Source: Acidobacteriaceae bacterium
GTDB lineage: Bacteria; Acidobacteriota; Terriglobia; Terriglobales; Acidobacteriaceae
Assembly (NCBI GenBank): GCA_003140785.1
Contig: PLKY01000173.1
Span: 221-19,401, forward strand
DNA length: 19,181 bases
Direction of reading: 5' to 3'
Positions 15,415-19,181 of the stretch are shown here, piece by piece. Every line of letters starts with the position of its first letter. The first letter of the stretch is position 1. The translations under genes were made by a program, and so were the position numbers. Below the pieces are notes generated by a model. The model was given only the letters and a program-made list of their open reading frames with translations, searched no databases and was not told the DNA's origin.

Positions 15415-16533
15415 CTAGTTATGATGATGACGCCCGGACAGAGGCTTGCGTGCCTCAGCCTTCACCGTCGACTCGTCCACAGGCATCGTTCCCTGAACGT
15501 CGTAGCTGAAATTCGCTCCGGCGGGTACGAGGTAGGTCTCCACCTTTTGGCCGTCTTCCGTTCCGCTAGCCACAGTTACGCGAGAAGCATCGATGCCCTT
15601 CTCCTCCACCAGATAAGCCTTGGCATTCACTGCTCGCAGTGCAGCAGCGTCCACCACCTTCGCATGCTTGTGCTTGGCGGCATACTTGGCTTCCTTCTCA
15701 GTCTTCGCCTTCTCCTTGGCATCCGATTCGCCAACGATAACGACCTTCGCATCAGCTTGCTTCTGCAGGTCGAGAGCAACTTCATCAAGGCAGGCCTTGG
15801 CTTCGTTGTTCACACGCGTCGGGCGCGTCTTATCCGTATCGAACGAGAGGGTGCAGAGTGCCTGGGCGTGCGGTTGCGGCGGCGGAGGTGGCGCCACAAT
15901 CGTCACTGTCGCAGTAGACGTGGCGGTGTGCGTCTTGTCGTCCGACACGCTGCAGGTGATATCGACCGAGCCCGTTGAAGCGCCTGTGGAGTTGAATGTT
16001 GCCGTCGTGCCGCTGCCGTTGACCGAACCGGACGCTGCCGAGTAGCTGTAGGTCAGGGGACGGTTTTGCGGGCTTGCGCCAGTGGCCGTAATCGTGGACG
16101 TGTCGCCGGGCTTGATGGTTGTGGGGCTCGCCGAGCAGCTGATGGTAGGCGGCTCGAATTCCTTCACCATGAAGCTGGCCGTGGCGTCTGCTGTCTGACC
16201 CGGCTTCAGGCCTTCCTTGCCCTTCTTGCCTTCCTTCACTTCTGCCTTCACGGTGTACGAACCGGGCGTCAGCGAATCGGTGGCCGCGGTGGCAGTCGTT
16301 CCATTGCCGGTTACGCCGGTCCCCGACCAGCTGTAAACGACGCTGTTGTTCTTCTTGGTCGAGAGCGATCCCGCGGTCGCCGTCGCTGTAACGGGTTCAC
16401 CTGGAAAAACCGCAGGCGGAGCGGCCTGCGCAGACAGGGTTATCGGAGGTTGCTTTTTGCACCCCAGCGGTAAAAGGGAAAAACTTGCCGCAACCAGAAC
16501 CAGACAAAGAGTCTTCATATCGCGCGAGTACAT
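15415..16533 (-). CDS. Lipoprotein with two Ig/PKD-like domains and a degenerate OmpA-like C-terminus
   Basis: A 372-residue envelope protein. It begins with a lipoprotein signal: hydrophobic LCLVLVAASFSLLPLGC with the predicted lipidated Cys25. Two Ig/PKD-like domains follow (about 31-126 and 127-213), a proline linker (APPPPP, 214-219), and a C-terminal domain (about 226-345) that looks like a divergent OmpA-like peptidoglycan-binding fold. There the canonical GHTD motif is GESD (268-271), a Lys/Ala/Glu-rich stretch of about 15-20 residues is inserted after it, and the NRRVE motif is lost. The tail ends in HHHN. The ATG at 16533 is chosen for its strong ribosome site (GAAGGAG, eight bases upstream); the open frame extends 16 codons further. 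The Ig pair is nearly collinear with that of the upstream OmpA-family gene. Function is probably structural at the envelope; the anchoring role is inferred. Confidence 0.8.
   Translation of the reverse strand: MYSRDMKTLCLVLVAASFSLLPLGCKKQPPITLSAQAAPPAVFPGEPVTATATAGSLSTKKNNSVVYSWSGTGVTGNGTTATAATDSLTPGSYTVKAEVKEGKKGKEGLKPGQTADATASFMVKEFEPPTISCSASPTTIKPGDTSTITATGASPQNRPLTYSYSAASGSVNGSGTTATFNSTGASTGSVDITCSVSDDKTHTATSTATVTIVAPPPPPQPHAQALCTLSFDTDKTRPTRVNNEAKACLDEVALDLQKQADAKVVIVGESDAKEKAKTEKEAKYAAKHKHAKVVDAAALRAVNAKAYLVEEKGIDASRVTVASGTEDGQKVETYLVPAGANFSYDVQGTMPVDESTVKAEARKPLSGRHHHN
15895..16443 (-). repeat. Double Ig/PKD-like module, copy in the lipoprotein
   Basis: Encodes residues 31-213 of the lipoprotein. 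It aligns almost without gaps to 17250-17792 in the neighbouring OmpA-family gene. For the second domain I count about 20 differences over roughly 89 residues. The DNA is also visibly similar, indicating a fairly recent duplication or exchange. Confidence 0.8.
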
Positions 16534-16540
16534 GTGTGAT

Positions 16541-16548
16541 TCTCCTTC
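16541..16548 (-). promoter_or_regulatory. Ribosome-binding site fixing the lipoprotein start
   Basis: GAAGGAGA on the minus strand, about seven to eight bases before the ATG at 16533. It rules out the longer version starting near 16581. Confidence 0.7.
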
Positions 16549-16584
16549 GTAAACAAGTCGAACAAATTGTGCCATCCGCACTTC

Positions 16585-16607
16585 AGGGGGGCAACGTGCG
16601 CCCCCCT
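16585..16607 (-). other. Intercistronic GC-rich stem-loop
   Basis: An 8-base-pair stem (AGGGGGGC / GCCCCCCT) with a 7-base loop lies between the OmpA-family gene stop (16653) and the lipoprotein start (16533). No T-run follows on the minus strand, so it probably does not end transcription fully. It could stabilise the upstream message or reduce expression of the lipoprotein relative to the OmpA protein. Confidence 0.5.
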
Positions 16608-16652
16608 TCGTGACCTACTTCATTTTTGTTTTTCGTAGGCGTGCTTGCGCGT

Positions 16653-18488
16653 CTACGGCTTCTTTGCTGCGCCCTTCTTCCTGGGCGTTGGAGCCTTTTC
16701 GCTTAGAAGAGTCATGGAATCGGCTGCGTTGAACGGATACAGCTGCACCGATTGTTGGCCCGTATTGCTCAGAGTGACGTCAACACGGCGATTTTGGGCA
16801 AGAACAATGACCTGCAGTCTGCGAAGGACCTTCTTCTTGTCCGCATCGCTGATTTCAGTGTTCTCGCTCACCAGCGCCTTCACCTGGTCAACCGAGAGTT
16901 GCTGTTCCTTGCCGACGGCACGCGTGTCAATGCTGCCTTCGGGAACACCCTGTTCCACCAGGAATGCCTTGACTCGAGCCACACGGCGTTCTGTCAGTGC
17001 CTGGTTATACTCCACAGATCCCCGCACGTCCGCATGACCGGTGAGGGTCAGGTGGCCTTCCGGCTTGATGGCGAGGTAGCTCTTGAAGTCGGTTGCGAGA
17101 GTCGTCAACGTTCCTTGCTGGCTCGGCACCAACCCGCCTTCCGGATGCGCAGCCCTCGGCTGAGCGGTCGGGAAGAAGACACTGTGCAATGCCAGTCGAG
17201 CCTCGAGGCGAATTTGCTCAGGCGACGGTCCCGGCGGTGGTGGCGGCGGCAAGATTGTTACCGCTGCCGTGGATGTGGCGGAGTGGCCTTTATCATCCGC
17301 GACGTTGCAAGTAATGTCGACCGAACCTGATGGTGCGCCCGTTGAGTTAAACGTCGCGGTTGCACCGGAGCCGGTCACATTCCCCGACGCTGCAGAGAAG
17401 CTATAGGTCAGCGGGCGGTTCTGCGGGCTGACGCCAGTTGCCGTGATGGCCGAGGAGTCGCCTGGGTTGATCGAAGTCGGGTTCGCCGAGCAGCTAACGG
17501 TCGGTGGTTCAAAATCCTTCACGATAAACGTCGTCGAGCCGTCGGCAACCTGCCACGGCTTCAGACCTTCCCTGCCCGGCTTGCCTTCCTTCACACCGCA
17601 CTTCACGGTGTAGGTCCCGGGAGCCAGAGAGCCGGTCGCGACTGTGGCGGTTGTGCCACTGCCGGTCACGCCGTCCCCGCTCCAGGTGTAGATCGCGTTC
17701 TCTTTTGGATTGAGCCCAGTGGCCGTCGCGGTCACGGTGACAGGGTCACCCGGGAATACGGTTGTCGGGCTGGCCGAGCACGCAATGGTCGGCGGAGGGG
17801 GTGGCGCAATTGACCCAGCATGGAATACGAGTCCGCCACTCAAACGCGCTGCATTGATGTTGGCGCGTCCGCCATTGAGACCGGGGCCAAAATCGGCATG
17901 CATGTAGGAATAGTCTGCCTGGAAAACCCGGATGGCGAGATGGTGGTTAAAGAACGGCGTCTCATAATCTAAGCCGCCGCCTACCGTGAGGTCGGGCCCC
18001 CAGGTATTCGGATTCTTATCGGGGCCGTTGATAAGCGCTCCTCCGACAAGCCCATGGACGAACGGCGTAATGTCTGCGGTGGGATAGCGGAAGATGATGC
18101 CGCCCGAGCCCGTTAGAAATCCGTCGTCATTGCCCCTTGTGCCATTGTTGCTTCCGTCCGAACTCGCGTCGCCCCATTCATGGACTCCGAATTCCGCCTG
18201 CGCGCCTACATACTTGTTGAAATAACGGGCGACGCTGAACAGGCCTCCGACGTTCACAGCGTTGTAGTTGTAAGGAAGCGTGGTTCCGTTTCCCTGCGGA
18301 ACATTTACTGTTCCCTTGGGCGCGAGGTAGCTGTATCCGGCGAAGATGTCCCAGCGCGACGCATAATCGCCCTGGTTGGCCTTCGGTGCGGGTGTGGGGG
18401 CATCCTGGGCTGCCAATGCGAACGGGGTGAACGCAAGGCACGTGATCGCTAGCGTCCGGCTCAGGGACTTCAATTTTTCCAAGCGCAT
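16653..18488 (-). CDS. OmpA-family outer-membrane protein with beta-barrel, two Ig/PKD-like domains and peptidoglycan-binding domain
   Basis: A 611-residue envelope protein. Order: signal peptide (MRLEKLKSLSR plus hydrophobic core, cleavage near ALA-AQ, about 27), an 8-strand-like outer-membrane barrel at about 41-226 (WDIFAGYSYL, GGLFSVARYF, ADITPFVHGLVGGAL, LSGGLVFHAG), a Pro linker, Ig/PKD-like domain 1 (233-326), domain 2 (328-412), a second Pro linker (PPPPPPGPSP), and an OmpA-like domain at about 430-575. The peptidoglycan-contact motifs GHADVRG (484-490), LTERRVARVKAFL and NRRVDV (566-571) are intact. The C-terminal tail is Lys/Pro-rich. It should tie the outer membrane to the cell wall. 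The ATG at 18488 has GGAGG about nine to ten bases upstream; an extension of 30 codons is not supported. It is the first gene of a two-gene unit with the lipoprotein, 119 bases downstream. Confidence 0.88.
   Translation of the reverse strand: MRLEKLKSLSRTLAITCLAFTPFALAAQDAPTPAPKANQGDYASRWDIFAGYSYLAPKGTVNVPQGNGTTLPYNYNAVNVGGLFSVARYFNKYVGAQAEFGVHEWGDASSDGSNNGTRGNDDGFLTGSGGIIFRYPTADITPFVHGLVGGALINGPDKNPNTWGPDLTVGGGLDYETPFFNHHLAIRVFQADYSYMHADFGPGLNGGRANINAARLSGGLVFHAGSIAPPPPPTIACSASPTTVFPGDPVTVTATATGLNPKENAIYTWSGDGVTGSGTTATVATGSLAPGTYTVKCGVKEGKPGREGLKPWQVADGSTTFIVKDFEPPTVSCSANPTSINPGDSSAITATGVSPQNRPLTYSFSAASGNVTGSGATATFNSTGAPSGSVDITCNVADDKGHSATSTAAVTILPPPPPPGPSPEQIRLEARLALHSVFFPTAQPRAAHPEGGLVPSQQGTLTTLATDFKSYLAIKPEGHLTLTGHADVRGSVEYNQALTERRVARVKAFLVEQGVPEGSIDTRAVGKEQQLSVDQVKALVSENTEISDADKKKVLRRLQVIVLAQNRRVDVTLSNTGQQSVQLYPFNAADSMTLLSEKAPTPRKKGAAKKP
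17250..17792 (-). repeat. Double Ig/PKD-like module, copy in the OmpA-family protein
   Basis: Encodes residues 233-413 of the OmpA-family protein and pairs with 15895-16443. Shared phrases include SPQNRPLTYS, SAASG, TATFNSTGA and GSVDITC. Confidence 0.8.
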
Positions 18489-18498
18489 TCTGGTTTTT

Positions 18499-18503
18499 CC
18501 TCC
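18499..18503 (-). promoter_or_regulatory. Ribosome-binding site fixing the OmpA-family gene start
   Basis: GGAGG on the minus strand in a GGAGGAAAAACCAGAATG context. It places the start at 18488, directly at the signal peptide. Confidence 0.7.
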
Positions 18504-18569
18504 GCAATCAAACTGGTCTTTCTGTTTAGGAAACGGCCATTGACTTGCACCGCAAAGTGTATGTTCCGA

Positions 18570-18621
18570 TTTGCTCATTGAATCCGCTCTCAGGTCTGAT
18601 CAAATTTGCTCACTGAAATCG
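18570..18621. repeat. Imperfect 17-base direct repeat upstream of the OmpA-family gene
   Basis: TTTGCTCATTGAATCCG at 18570-18586 and TTTGCTCACTGAAATCG at 18605-18621 match at 14 of 17 positions, 35 bases apart start to start. They lie about 80-135 bases upstream of the gene start, where an activator or repressor could bind. A regulatory role is inferred only from position. Confidence 0.4.
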
Positions 18622-18686
18622 GCGCGGAAACTATTGAGACGACACCATTAACCGTACCATAGGAGAAGTGTGAGGGAGGACACATT

Positions 18687-18770
18687 TTGAGCCAGTTGCC
18701 ACCACTGACACTCCCCAAGAACGAGAAATTTCCGGCCCAGCTGCTCCAGCAAATTCCGTTTGTGCAGTAG
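18687..18770 (+). CDS. Possible 27-residue short ORF
   Basis: A TTG-started open frame of 27 codons on the plus strand, opposite to its neighbours. GGAGG lies seven bases before the TTG. The product would begin MSQLPPLTLPKNEKF and end QQIPFVQ, with no recognised family or membrane segment. Short open frames arise by chance often; only the ribosome site supports it. Confidence 0.2.
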   Translation: MSQLPPLTLPKNEKFPAQLLQQIPFVQ

Positions 18771-18806
18771 CCCTCCAGAGTTGAGTCTTACCGAGCGCTC
18801 AGAGCT

Positions 18807-19181
18807 TCATTCAGCATTCAAGGTCTTCAACAAGCTCCTCGGCTCGCGTTGAATCTTCTCTTGAAGAAGCGTAATTGCGTATAAGAGTTGCTCGGGACGC
18901 GGTGGACATCCGGGTACGTAAACGTCCACAGGAATCACTTGATTCACTCCCTGCACGATTGCGTAGTTATTGAAGACTCCGCCCGAGGTGGCGCATGCGC
19001 CCATGGAGATAACCCATTTCGGCTCCGGCATCTGGTCGTAGAGCCGTCGGATCACTGGCGCCATTTTTTGAGCAACGCGGCCAGCGATGATCATCAGGTC
19101 AGCCTGGCGCGGGGACGGCCGGAAAACCTCGGCGCCGAATCGCGCGATGTCAAAGCGCGATGCGCCCATGGACATCATCTC
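18807..19181 (-). CDS. nuoB: NADH-quinone oxidoreductase subunit B (partial, 5' end outside window)
   Basis: The C-terminal 124 residues of NuoB, the complex I subunit that carries iron-sulfur cluster N2 and passes electrons to quinone. The visible part contains MMSMGASRFDIARFG, the SPRQADLMIIAGRV segment, MGACATSGGVF with one N2-ligand Cys, and YVPGCPPRPE with another. The tandem Cys pair of N2 lies upstream, beyond the window edge; the last visible codon encodes Glu, matching the usual EMM sequence just after that pair. It is cut by the window, not a broken gene. No nuoC follows downstream on the minus strand; instead an intergenic region and the OmpA-family gene come next, so this nuo cluster ends or is split here. 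With mqnE it points to a menaquinone-based respiratory chain. Confidence 0.95.
   Translation of the reverse strand, partial: EMMSMGASRFDIARFGAEVFRPSPRQADLMIIAGRVAQKMAPVIRRLYDQMPEPKWVISMGACATSGGVFNNYAIVQGVNQVIPVDVYVPGCPPRPEQLLYAITLLQEKIQREPRSLLKTLNAE

Larger units (their letters stand above)
18489..18806. other. Intergenic region between the OmpA-family gene and nuoB
   Basis: About 318 bases between two minus-strand genes. It should carry the promoter of the OmpA-family gene, but no clear -35/-10 pair is evident. It holds an imperfect 17-base direct repeat (18570-18586 and 18605-18621) and a short plus-strand open frame (18687-18770) with a good ribosome site. No T-run hairpin terminator was seen after nuoB. 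Confidence 0.5.

Noticed and set aside
16622..16660. Hairpin near the OmpA-family gene stop as a terminator
   Set aside because: The CGTAG/CTACG stem is short with a mismatch, and on the minus strand it is followed by A-rich, not T-rich, sequence.
15425..17800. Repeated protein motifs as a CRISPR or mobile-element repeat
   Set aside because: The repeats are in-frame protein domains within two genes, with no spacer pattern, terminal inverted repeats or transposase.

Overview
The window looks like chromosomal DNA of an Acidobacteriota bacterium, most likely of the Terriglobia type. This placement is an inference. It rests on the mix of futalosine-pathway menaquinone genes (mqnE), OmpA-type proteins with bacterial Ig/PKD-like repeats, a secreted Asp-box propeller, a long membrane-linked trehalose-6-phosphate synthase and a moderately high GC content. 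No rRNA or tRNA gene, insertion sequence, phage gene or CRISPR array was seen.

Layout. 21-634 (+): a two-gene DUF433/DUF5615 toxin-antitoxin pair with a 4-base overlap. 668-3825 (-): a trehalose operon in which otsA precedes otsB; OtsA carries an N-terminal membrane sensor/HAMP-like module. 4079-7180 (+): a divergent cluster with an MlaE-like lipid permease, an MlaF-like ATPase (catalytic Walker B Glu replaced by Ser) and a secreted zinc-phospholipase-C-like protein, but no MlaD. 7323-8501 (+): glutaryl-CoA dehydrogenase. 8694-8909 (-): a small orphan protein with a His/Glu-rich tail. 9207-10214 (-): a ROK sugar kinase lacking the usual zinc cysteines. 10372-11685 (+): an exported amidohydrolase. 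11698-15177 (-): a Asp-box propeller protein, mqnE (menaquinone synthesis) and a small membrane protein. 15415-18488 (-): an OmpA-family outer-membrane protein followed by a lipoprotein that shares its double Ig-like module. 18807-19181 (-): the 3' part of nuoB, running off the window.

How the genes fit together. Most of the window concerns the envelope and stress: trehalose synthesis under a possible transmembrane sensor, phospholipid transport with a lipase-like partner, and a duplicated envelope-anchoring pair. MqnE (menaquinone) and NuoB (NADH:menaquinone oxidoreductase) serve the same respiratory chain. The other metabolic genes (gcdH, ROK kinase, amidohydrolase) appear to be single transcription units.

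The strongest candidates for something unusual are the sensor-HAMP-OtsA fusion, the MlaE/MlaF pair with a Walker B Ser and a phospholipase in the place expected for MlaD, and the Ig-module duplication whose lipoprotein copy has a degenerate OmpA domain. None of these clearly amounts to an entirely new system from sequence alone.
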